This document shows, one piece after another, positions 6,413 through 13,464 of a stretch of DNA of 16,192 nt. The notes under the pieces are model-generated. The model was not told where the DNA came from. It worked only from the letters and a program-made list of their open reading frames with translations, and did not search any database. A program made the translations under genes and the position numbers. Source of the stretch: CBDFLD01 sp965249005 (GTDB taxonomy: Bacteria; Acidobacteriota; UBA6911); NCBI GenBank assembly GCA_965249005.1, contig CBDFLD010000002.1, positions 1 to 16,192 on the forward strand, read 5' to 3'. Positions within the stretch are counted from its first letter, which is position 1. The number at the start of each line of letters is the position of its first letter.

Positions 6413-7026
6413 ATCTCCTTGGACATTTCCCGTGCCATCTCGACGTGTCTTGGCATGCCGATCCGTTGGTACATATCCTTTGCCTCAGCTAGCAATGTGC
6501 GGGCTTTGTCGAGATCGCCGGGCGCGGCACGATCGATGAGCATACGAGAGTACCAGCGCCGCACTTCGGGTTGCGCCATCTTGTGAGGCAGCTCTTGGGA
6601 TTGTTGCAACGCGGTCTGGTAGTGTTGTTCCGCTGCATCCCACTGCTCGCCACAGGCTGCTGCGATGCCGGCCGGGATCTGGGGCATTTGGGTTGAAAAG
6701 AACTCGATCACGGTGCCGGTTTCGATAGCGGCTTTGGCGAGTGGGTAGAGCTCCGCCGCCTCTTCCCGACGGCCGAGCATGGCAAAACCTTCGATCACTC
6801 GCATGAGCGCGATCCACGACCCAACTCTGTTAATTGGTCGGGGGGGTGGCAAGGTGTCCCGCTTTTCTTCGAGTAGACGAAGGGCGCGCGCGGCGCCCGC
6901 GTACGCCAATACCATAAAATAGTTGCCCCAGACAAAATAACCCGTCGGTCTCTCCCTATTGATTCTAATGGCGATCTCGAAGTTCTCGGGAGCCTCTTCC
7001 CAATGGCCTCTCCAGAACTGGCACAT
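6409..7026 (-). CDS. Kinase C, C-terminal fragment: TPR/helical repeat region
   Basis: This 205-codon frame begins MCQFWRGHWEEAPENFEIAI and consists of helical hairpins of TPR/MalT type (for example GRREEAAELYPLAKAAIE and EQWDAAEQHYQTALQQSQ). It is the natural continuation of the larger frame 6965-9481. The larger frame reads DYPWDSVAY and then becomes meaningless, while this frame supplies the expected next helix. Between GCC (7028-7030) and ATG (7024-7026) there is one odd base at 7027, so a 1-base insertion or a 2-base deletion explains the break. It is unlikely to be a separate gene, although the ATG could allow reinitiation. The stop is shared in a CTAG overlap with the convergent isomerase-like gene. 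Confidence 0.8.
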   Translation of the reverse strand: MCQFWRGHWEEAPENFEIAIRINRERPTGYFVWGNYFMVLAYAGAARALRLLEEKRDTLPPPRPINRVGSWIALMRVIEGFAMLGRREEAAELYPLAKAAIETGTVIEFFSTQMPQIPAGIAAACGEQWDAAEQHYQTALQQSQELPHKMAQPEVRRWYSRMLIDRAAPGDLDKARTLLAEAKDMYQRIGMPRHVEMAREMSKEI

Positions 7027-9481
7027 AGGCTACGGAGTCCCAGGGGTAGTCCACGCTCTGACACCAATCGCGATACCATCGGGCAAAAGCCTCGAATTCG
7101 TCGATGTCCCCCGTCTGGAGCAGCCCTCGCAAGCCGCGACTAATCCGGGCCAAGGCTCCGGCACGCGCATAACCAAGGCGAGCAGCCACCTTCTCGCACT
7201 CTTCGAGGTCAGGGTCGGCCGCTTCTTCCAACTCGCCTGCGAACATCAACCCGACCTTGGTACACCCCATCGCATGCACCCAATTCCAAAGGTCACCGGC
7301 GGACAGCAAGAGTTCGCATGCGCGGTGCCCATCCTGCACCCACTGTCTCCCCGTCATGAAAGCCCAGTTACTGAGGACCTTCTGGCCGAGCACCTGACCG
7401 AGGAGCCGAGGATCTCCGATTTGCTCCGCTACCGTGACCGCATCACGCAGCATCTGTGGGGCCTCTTCACAGTCACCGTCGCTGGCCAAGCAGGTTCCGG
7501 CTGCGATCAGGAGGCGGCTGCGGGTCGCGCTCGGGTCTTCGCCGACAATAGAGAGGCCGTGACGGACCACCGGGATAGCTTTCCGGTTCTCGCCTCTCCA
7601 GATGGCCTCGATCGCAATGTCTAGACAGACCCGGCCCACACCGTCTACGTCACCTAGGCTTTCGTATTGAGACGTGGCATCCTGCCAGGCGGCGAAGGCA
7701 TGCTCAGTGCGACCCAGAATGAGCAGGGCCTTTCCCCGGCTGACGAGCAGAGCAGCTCGAGCAGTAGCGTCATCTTCCTCCAGCAAGCTCAGCGCGTTGT
7801 CGAAATGTTTTAGTGACTCTTCGAACGCCCCGGCTTCGAGCCTGCGCTCACCCGCAACCGTCATGAAATGTATGGTCTTCTTATGATCGGCGGCCACGCC
7901 GGCCTGATAAAGATGGTGTGCCAGGTCGGAAGCTTGTTTGTCGGATGCGTCCCCCACTTCGCGCTCGATTGCCTCCGCCACCTGCAAATGCAGCCGCTGA
8001 CGGCGTGGCAAGGACAGGCTCTCCAGCGTCTGCCGGATCAACGCGTGTGAGAACTCCCAGCGCGGCTCTCGCTCCGATATCGGCACGATCAAGAAGCTCC
8101 CTTCCGCTTCTTCGAGCGCTGTCAGCAGCGCCTCTCCCGTCACATCACCAATCGCTTCGAGCAAATTGAGACTAAAACTGCGGCCGACGATGGCGCCAAG
8201 AGTGAGGACCCTCTGGCTCTCTTGACTCACGCGCTCCAGCCGGCGCCCGATGACCAGGCGAACTCCCTCCGGCACATCGAGCTGTTCGAGCTCGAGATCG
8301 CTACGCCACTGTCCATCCGTCGCGAACAGGGCACCTTCTTCCTTCAAATGTTGGAACACCTCTTCGACGAAGAACGGGTTGCCTTCCGTCTCCCGGTAGA
8401 TGCCCTCGACCAAGGTTACAGGAGGCGATGGGCCACCGAGGGCAGCCAACATCTCTTCGACACCTTCCTGTGGAAGCCGCTGCAAGTTCAACCGATGTGC
8501 GAGGCGCTTGCGGGTCAAAGTTTCCAGGACCTTGGCAAACGGCCGCTGCACGTCCAGCTCCACGTCTCGATAGGTGCCAAGCACGAGTATCGGTATCTCG
8601 GCAAGTTGAGGCGCCAGATGCTGCAGCAGCTGCAAAGTCGCATCGTCGGCCCACTGAAGATCGTCGAGCAGAACGACGAGGGATCGGACCCGGCTTGCTC
8701 GTTCCAGAAACTCTGCAAAGTTCTTGAACAGATAGTGGCGTTGCTGCTCCGGTGGCAGCTCGAGCGGTGGCGGAATGTCAGGAAAGAGACGGCGCAGATC
8801 CGGCACCAGCCGAGCCACCTCCGGTGCCGCATCTCCGAGCGCCCCACGCAAGATGCTCGGCGGCACCACGCGCGCGAATAGCTCGAGCGCCTCCACAAAC
8901 GGCATGAACGGCGGCGTCCCTTCCATCTCGTAGCAACGTCCGGTGAGCGTCAAACAGCGGCTCCGCTGGGCCACCCCGAGGACTTCTTCGACCAGCCGGG
9001 TCTTGCCAACGCCGGGCTCGCCACCAATGAGGATGATACCGCCCCGGCCGCGAACCGAAGAATCGACGAGGCGTTCGAGCTCCGCGCGCTCGGCCGTCCG
9101 CCCCACAAAAGGCGTTCTCCGGACATGCAACTGCGTATCAGCCGGCACGGTTGCTTCACCAGCCGTCGTCCAGCCCAACGTCTCGTCTCGTAGTCGGCAA
9201 ACCTCCTGGTACACTTCTTCGAACGTTTGGTAGCGTTTGCTCGGCTCCTTCTCCAGCAACCGATCGAGAACTGCGTAGCCGCTTCGCTCCTGGGCCTCTT
9301 CGCTGCCGGACATCGGAGGGTCACGTAGAATCGCCGCCATGGTTTCCGCCGTGCTGTTTCTCTGGAAAGGATGCTGACCCGTCAGCATCTCATGCAAAAC
9401 GATGCCGAAGGAGAAAATATCCGAAGAGGTATCGACCGGGTTGCCCCGAATTTGCTCCGGTGACATATAGGCGGGCGTCCC
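6965..9481 (-). CDS. Kinase C: truncated PknK-like Ser/Thr kinase with AAA ATPase and TPRs
   Basis: The frame starts within the kinase activation segment (GTPAYMSPEQIRG) at the IS boundary; the first ATG is at 9466. Numbered from that Met: kinase C-lobe remnant 1-95; AAA_16-type ATPase domain opening FVGRTAERAEL at about 120, Walker A GGEPGVGKT 148-156, Walker B VVLLDDLQWAD 264-274; the FSHALIRQTLESLSLPRR motif common in such ATPases; then TPR-like repeats to about 813. There the frame is lost and continues as 6409-7026. About 180 N-terminal kinase residues (N-lobe, HRD, DFG) are missing, removed at or with the IS1380 insertion. The intact ancestor would have been about 1200 residues, a cytoplasmic regulator resembling PknK. 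The ATPase-TPR part could still be stable if translated from the internal ATG, but no ribosome site is obvious. Confidence 0.85.
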   Translation of the reverse strand, partial: GTPAYMSPEQIRGNPVDTSSDIFSFGIVLHEMLTGQHPFQRNSTAETMAAILRDPPMSGSEEAQERSGYAVLDRLLEKEPSKRYQTFEEVYQEVCRLRDETLGWTTAGEATVPADTQLHVRRTPFVGRTAERAELERLVDSSVRGRGGIILIGGEPGVGKTRLVEEVLGVAQRSRCLTLTGRCYEMEGTPPFMPFVEALELFARVVPPSILRGALGDAAPEVARLVPDLRRLFPDIPPPLELPPEQQRHYLFKNFAEFLERASRVRSLVVLLDDLQWADDATLQLLQHLAPQLAEIPILVLGTYRDVELDVQRPFAKVLETLTRKRLAHRLNLQRLPQEGVEEMLAALGGPSPPVTLVEGIYRETEGNPFFVEEVFQHLKEEGALFATDGQWRSDLELEQLDVPEGVRLVIGRRLERVSQESQRVLTLGAIVGRSFSLNLLEAIGDVTGEALLTALEEAEGSFLIVPISEREPRWEFSHALIRQTLESLSLPRRQRLHLQVAEAIEREVGDASDKQASDLAHHLYQAGVAADHKKTIHFMTVAGERRLEAGAFEESLKHFDNALSLLEEDDATARAALLVSRGKALLILGRTEHAFAAWQDATSQYESLGDVDGVGRVCLDIAIEAIWRGENRKAIPVVRHGLSIVGEDPSATRSRLLIAAGTCLASDGDCEEAPQMLRDAVTVAEQIGDPRLLGQVLGQKVLSNWAFMTGRQWVQDGHRACELLLSAGDLWNWVHAMGCTKVGLMFAGELEEAADPDLEECEKVAARLGYARAGALARISRGLRGLLQTGDIDEFEAFARWYRDWCQSVDYPWDSVAYVPVLERPLGRGSRELRDRH

Positions 9482-9602
9482 TAGTCCTTAGTCCAGCGTG
9501 ATTTTTTGCATGAGGAGGAAGAAAAGCCCTGGAACGTGCGCCGTTACGGGATAAAATGCGTTTGATATATTTACAAGACATCCCGAAAGGAGCACATTCC
9601 AG

Positions 9603-9941
9603 GTGAATAAAAGAAACCACAGAATCCTCCTCCGAGACAAGCAAAATCTTACACGCCGGTTGGAAAGAAATCAGTTTGAGGACCGGTCCGATCCTATGTT
9701 CAAGGACTCCAACACCTACTACGAGATCGCCGAGAGAACGCGCGCCATCGGATCTGGTGGTATCGGAGCCATTCACAAGCTCGTGTGTAAGCTTGGATTG
9801 GACAAAGATATCAACAGAAACATCGTTTTGCTCAAGTACCACTTTCCTTACTGGGAATCCGATCATGTACTGAACATCGCATACCAACGTCTTGTCGGGT
9901 GGAACCTGTCTCGAAGATATCGAGCGGTTGCGCCAGGATGA
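9603..9941 (+). CDS. IS1380 transposase, N-terminal fragment
   Basis: GTG at 9603 with AAAGGAGC about 10 nt upstream opens a frame whose first 97 residues belong to an IS1380-type DDE transposase (the end of this part reads YWESDHVLNIAY). After Tyr97 the frame becomes nonsense and stops at 9941. The correct continuation (VLSGGTCLEDIERL) is in the next frame. Removing one C from the CC at 9884-9885 restores NIAYNVLSGGTCLEDIERL, and the joined protein would be about 501 residues, a reasonable length for the family. Confidence 0.82.
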   Translation: MNKRNHRILLRDKQNLTRRLERNQFEDRSDPMFKDSNTYYEIAERTRAIGSGGIGAIHKLVCKLGLDKDINRNIVLLKYHFPYWESDHVLNIAYQRLVGWNLSRRYRAVAPG

Positions 9942-11109
9942 GACCTACATGAACGGACTGGGAGCCGAGAGGATTCCGGATCCCACGACGGCTGGAGATT
10001 TCCTCCGTCGTTTCGATGAGGATTGGATCTTCGGACTTCAGGAAACCATCAATGAAACCCGAACCAAGGTGTGGAAGTTGCAGGATGCTTCCTTCCGGAA
10101 GGAGGCCATCATCGACGTGGACGGGACCGTCGCCGGAACCTTGGGGGAATGCAAGGAAGGAATGGACATTGCCTACAACGGGATCTGGGGTTACGCACCG
10201 TTGATCGTGACCTTGGCCAATACGAATGAGGTCCTCTATCTGATGAATCGGCCGGGCAACCGTCCCTCTTCCGACGGAGCGGCCGAGTGGATGGACCGGG
10301 CAATCGATCTGGTGTCGTCGGTGTTTACGAAGGTCTGGCTTCGGGGCGACACGGATTTCTCGCTGACGAGAAACTTCGATCGCTGGGACGAGCGGGTTGG
10401 TTTTGTCTTTGGTTATGACGCCAAGCCGAACCTGGTCGGGATGGCCGATGCCCTGCCGGAGAGACAATGGAAACCGCTCGAGCGGCCTCCTCGTTATGAG
10501 GTCAAGAGCGAAGAACGGCGCCGTCCGGAAAACGTCAAAGAACAAGTAATCAAGGAGAGAGAATTCAAGAACATCCGCCTGCAGAGCGAGCAGGTCGCCG
10601 AGTTTGACTATCGTCCCGGACACTGTAAGAAAACCTATCGCATGGTTGTGGTTCGGAAGAACCTCACGATCGAAAAGGGGGAGCACCGGCTGTTTGATGA
10701 GGTCCGGTACTTCTTCTACATCACCAACGATCGGGAGATGACGATGGGAGAAGTGGTCCTTTTTGCCAACGATCGCTGCAACCAGGAAAACGTCATCGGT
10801 CAGCTCAAGAGTGGAGTGAACGCCTTGAGGATGCCTTCGGACAGTCTGGTATCGAACTGGGCCTACATGGTCATCGCATCGCTGGCGTGGAATCTGAAGG
10901 CCTGGTATGGCCTGGTGACGCAGGCGCCGACAGTACGTCGTGATATCTTGAGGATGGAGTTCAAACGCTTCCTGGTGAACTTTGTGCAAATACCCTGTCA
11001 GATTGTAAGAACCGGTCGTCGCCTCGTTTACAGGATATTGGCCTATAGCAAGCATCTCGAAACCTTTTTGGCGACGTTCGACTATATCAGGCAACTCAGG
11101 TTTACTTGA
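9892..11109 (+). CDS. IS1380 transposase, main catalytic fragment
   Basis: This frame of about 405 codons is listed from a TTG at 9892, but it is the continuation of 9603-9941 after a one-base insertion. It holds the DDE_Tnp_1 (PF13701-type) core: IIDVDGTVAGT (Asp75/Asp77), VWLRGDTDFS (Asp153/Asp155) and the late NDRCNQENVIGQLKSG motif carrying the glutamate. The C-terminus (SNWAYMVIASLAWNLKAWYG) is also typical of IS1380. The product lacks the first ~97 residues, including the DNA-binding region, so the element is probably unable to move by itself unless ribosomes shift frame. The family usually has a single frame and no slippery sequence is visible, so a mutation is more likely than programmed frameshifting. 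Confidence 0.9.
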   Translation: MSGGTCLEDIERLRQDETYMNGLGAERIPDPTTAGDFLRRFDEDWIFGLQETINETRTKVWKLQDASFRKEAIIDVDGTVAGTLGECKEGMDIAYNGIWGYAPLIVTLANTNEVLYLMNRPGNRPSSDGAAEWMDRAIDLVSSVFTKVWLRGDTDFSLTRNFDRWDERVGFVFGYDAKPNLVGMADALPERQWKPLERPPRYEVKSEERRRPENVKEQVIKEREFKNIRLQSEQVAEFDYRPGHCKKTYRMVVVRKNLTIEKGEHRLFDEVRYFFYITNDREMTMGEVVLFANDRCNQENVIGQLKSGVNALRMPSDSLVSNWAYMVIASLAWNLKAWYGLVTQAPTVRRDILRMEFKRFLVNFVQIPCQIVRTGRRLVYRILAYSKHLETFLATFDYIRQLRFT

Positions 11110-11341
11110 AGGCGCCTCGCCGGCGGGTGAGCCCGTACCCCCGGCGGAGCAAGAGTGGCGGGCGAAAGGAAGGGCATAACAGAGACAAACAAGATCAAGT
11201 GATCCAGACAACCAATGGAAGGTTTGTCTCTTGTGTTTCTCTTTGCTTTCCCTGTTACGCACAAGGAGCTGAAATCCACGAGATATTCGGAAAAGGCAAA
11301 CGATTTTCCGAGCGAGCTCATACCTCGCTTATTTTGGGTCT
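11110..11341 (+). other. Region between the transposase and the repeat protein: IS right flank and a possible displaced N-terminus
   Basis: No complete gene. The first ~70 bp are GC-rich and presumably IS. At 11181-11190 and 11222-11231 there is a 10-bp inverted repeat. From about 11199 the frame that gives GRFVSCVSLCFPCYAQGAEI reads like a signal peptide with a cleavage site after CYAQ or nearby. It continues as FSERAHTSLILG up to about 11338. One missing base near 11331-11341 would join it to the exported protein's frame (SSGSAAEPD). This is an inference. No good ribosome site was found; GTG at 11199 is the nearest candidate start. Confidence 0.4.
11181..11231. repeat. 10-bp inverted repeat with nested GATC palindrome
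   Basis: AGAGACAAAC at 11181-11190 is exactly complementary to GTTTGTCTCT at 11222-11231. The 31-base loop contains GATCAAGTGATC, itself a small palindrome. It lies between the transposase and the exported-protein gene and could be a stem in the leader or part of the IS flank. Confidence 0.6.
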
Positions 11342-12661
11342 AGCGGCTCCGCCGCAGAGCCGGACAGTTCCGCCGGTTCGATCAGAGAGTACATCGGGGT
11401 CGCCGTAGCCAACCTTACAAATGAAGTCGCCGACCTGAAGTTCACTGCCTACGAGGCCGACGGCGGGGTGCTGGAGGGATCGAACGTGTCCAATCCTGTG
11501 ACACGCGCCTTGCAGCCCGGCGAACAACTCCCGATCGTGGACTTTGAACTTTTTGGAGACGGCCTGGAGGATGCCGTCCCCATAGCTTGGATCCAGATCA
11601 CCACTTCGGTCGAAGAAGTGGCGGGTTTCTTCCTGATGTTCAACGGGAACCTCACGGTTCTCGACGGGGCCAACATGATATCGAACCCGATCACTTCCTT
11701 CGTATTCTCGGAATTGGAGAACCAGGGTTTCACTCGAATCGATGTGGCCAATCCCAATCCAGACCCAGCGACGCTGGCGATCGATCTCGTTCGCGCCGAC
11801 GGCACCGTTCGAAACAGCGCTAGCTTCTCGGTCAACCCAAGCGGAGCCCTCATTGCCGATGTCTTCGCGGATATATTTCCCAGCGTCGAAGCTGAAGCCT
11901 CGGACTACCTGCGGGTCTCCTCCGACCGCGCGGTACTGCCGTTCCAACTCCTCGGAAAAGCCTCGCGATACCTCGAGGGGCTGAACGGGCAGGATCGTGC
12001 CGGCGGCGCAACAAGACTGTACTGCCCGCAGTACGTGGTAGGAGGGCCTTGGCGGACCACCATCTCGGTGGTCAACCTCACGGACGACACGGGCTCGGTG
12101 ACATTTAGACTGATCGGAGACGACGGCGTCCAGATTGGAGCCAGCCGCGTCGTTCCGATTTCCCCGGCCGGCAAGATTTACATCGAGGATCAGGAGTTCT
12201 TCGCACTCGGCGACAGCGGAATTATCCAGGGATACCTTGAAATCTCCGGGACCATGCGCCTTTCTGGAAGCGTCATCTTTGGGGATCCGGCACGCTCGGC
12301 TTTCTCAGCTTCGCTACCCCTCGTGTCCCGGCTTCACCGTTCGGTGATGTTCAGCCAGGTTGCTTCCAACGACACCTACTTCACCGGCATCGCAATCCTG
12401 AACCCCAACTCGGAAGAAGCCATCGTGACCCTGGACCTGTTTGGATCGGACGGAACTATTGTGGCTACCAAGACAGATGTCATCCCCGCACACGCGCGCT
12501 GGGCGAGAGTCCTGACACAGTACTTTCCGGGGTTGGAAGGGCAGAACCAAAGCTCGGGCTACATCCGGCTCACGGTGGATCGGGAAATTGCGAGCTTTGC
12601 TCTCTTTGGCACTCACGACCTATCCGTGCTGTCGGCGGTTCCACCTCAGGAAATTCAATGA
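11342..12661 (+). CDS. Exported repeat protein, four ~110-residue beta-rich repeats, start unclear
   Basis: The frame is open from 11273, but homologous-looking sequence begins around 11342-11390 and the first legal start codon is a GTG at 11468, which cuts into the first repeat. Four related units start near 11390, 11732, 12058 and 12381. Each has a strand such as GVAVANLTN, RIDVANPNP, TISVVNLTD or GIAILNPNS, then about 12 residues later a DG turn, and ends with an aromatic motif (ELFG, DIFP, EFFA, QYFP). Such units look like Ig-like or beta-sandwich modules of secreted or cell-surface proteins; I know similar unnamed proteins in Acidobacteriota but no function. The true start may be in the frame ending near 11340, which has a signal-peptide-like stretch. 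The gene was probably divergent from kinase C before the IS arrived. Confidence 0.75.
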   Translation, partial: SGSAAEPDSSAGSIREYIGVAVANLTNEVADLKFTAYEADGGVLEGSNVSNPVTRALQPGEQLPIVDFELFGDGLEDAVPIAWIQITTSVEEVAGFFLMFNGNLTVLDGANMISNPITSFVFSELENQGFTRIDVANPNPDPATLAIDLVRADGTVRNSASFSVNPSGALIADVFADIFPSVEAEASDYLRVSSDRAVLPFQLLGKASRYLEGLNGQDRAGGATRLYCPQYVVGGPWRTTISVVNLTDDTGSVTFRLIGDDGVQIGASRVVPISPAGKIYIEDQEFFALGDSGIIQGYLEISGTMRLSGSVIFGDPARSAFSASLPLVSRLHRSVMFSQVASNDTYFTGIAILNPNSEEAIVTLDLFGSDGTIVATKTDVIPAHARWARVLTQYFPGLEGQNQSSGYIRLTVDREIASFALFGTHDLSVLSAVPPQEIQ

Positions 12662-12690
12662 CCGAGCAATCCCACACACGGTATCGTCAT

Positions 12691-13452
12691 CTAGGGAGTA
12701 TCTTCCGTGGGCTTCTCGAATTCCGCCGCGTCGATAGAAACGTTGTGAGTTACTTTCTGTAGTTGGATCTTCATGGAAAGCGCGGGGTTCTGCTGGTGCA
12801 CGCGAAAGGGGATTCGGATTCCGTCGACCTCCTGGTAGTCTTCAAAGTACACCTTGATCGGAATCATTCCCTGTGCGCTCTCCCGCTCTATGTCCTGTCG
12901 CAGCAGTAGTCCGTTTTCGACGTCGAAGTACAGTTTCTCCGGATTTCCTCGCTCCGGCGTTCCCTCGATCAGGTAGGTCTCGCGCTCCCCAACCTGTGCG
13001 GTTCCCCTTACCTCCATTGTGGAGTAAGTTTCCCGCAGTTTGATGTCACGGTAGAACTCGGCATCCAGTTTGGTGGCAAAAAGCTCCAGGCCGCTCTTTT
13101 CCCGAATACCCATCATCGGGTTCTTCTCCCACGCAACGGTGCCGTTGAATCCCTGCCTGATTTCACCGAATCCAGGTAGATCCACAATCGTGAGGGCTTT
13201 GTCCGGCGCCATGGCAATGCTTTCAAAGCGTCCGTTCGCTCCCATGTCCGGTATCTCCACGGATCCTTCGACAGTCCGGTTGGTTATCTTCCTGTGGGCC
13301 TCCTCGCCGCCAATGGCAGAAACGTAAGCAGCTAAAACGTCGTCCACCGAGGGAAGCTCCTCCGTGGCGCTGGAAACAGCTGCGAAACAAACGAGAAGCC
13401 CCATCGGCATCGCCAGGAGACGGGTCACAACACAACAGTGGGTTAGAAACAT
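12691..13452 (-). CDS. LolA-like exported protein
   Basis: The 253-residue product has an N-terminal signal peptide (about 1-29, MPMGLLVCFAAVSSA then TEELPS). The mature part reads as a LolA/outer-membrane lipoprotein-sorting-like fold, an open beta-barrel seen in many acidobacterial periplasmic proteins: VDDVLAAYVSAIGGEEAHRK, then strands such as TVEGSVEIPD, the LYFDVENGLLLRQD hairpin and the YQEVDGIRIPFRVHQQNP strand. ATG at 13452 has AAAGGA 6 nt upstream. It starts 12 bp after the S41 protease gene in the same direction, so the two are probably one operon and may act together in the periplasm. LolA itself carries lipoproteins; I would not infer that substrate here. Confidence 0.8.
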   Translation of the reverse strand: MFLTHCCVVTRLLAMPMGLLVCFAAVSSATEELPSVDDVLAAYVSAIGGEEAHRKITNRTVEGSVEIPDMGANGRFESIAMAPDKALTIVDLPGFGEIRQGFNGTVAWEKNPMMGIREKSGLELFATKLDAEFYRDIKLRETYSTMEVRGTAQVGERETYLIEGTPERGNPEKLYFDVENGLLLRQDIERESAQGMIPIKVYFEDYQEVDGIRIPFRVHQQNPALSMKIQLQKVTHNVSIDAAEFEKPTEDTP

Positions 13453-13464
13453 AACGTCCTTTCT

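Larger units (their letters stand above)
9480..11200 (+). mobile_element. IS1380-family insertion sequence; right end not resolved
   Basis: The left end is placed at about 9480, where kinase C coding stops and the sequence reads CCTAGTCCTTAGTCC. IS1380-family ends such as those of ISEcp1 also open with CCTAG (recalled knowledge). The transposase lies 123 bp inside. On the right I found no complement of the left end between the transposase stop (11109) and the next gene, so 11200 is only a guess. The right terminus may have diverged or been deleted. The kinase part missing on the left is not found on the right, so DNA next to the element has been lost. Confidence 0.7.

Noticed and set aside
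6959..7624. 221-codon plus-strand frame, and the similar 219-codon frame at 8222-8881
   Set aside because: Both lie opposite the kinase C ATPase-TPR coding frame, which has Walker motifs and clear homology; their proteins look like random shadows.
9832..11262. 476-codon open frame on the minus strand opposite the transposase
   Set aside because: It is the antisense shadow of a well-recognised IS1380 transposase, has no domain-like sequence and runs through the IS boundary.
11318..11947. 209-codon minus-strand frame opposite the exported repeat protein
   Set aside because: The plus strand has four regular repeats; the minus frame has no domain and spans the gene's disputed start.
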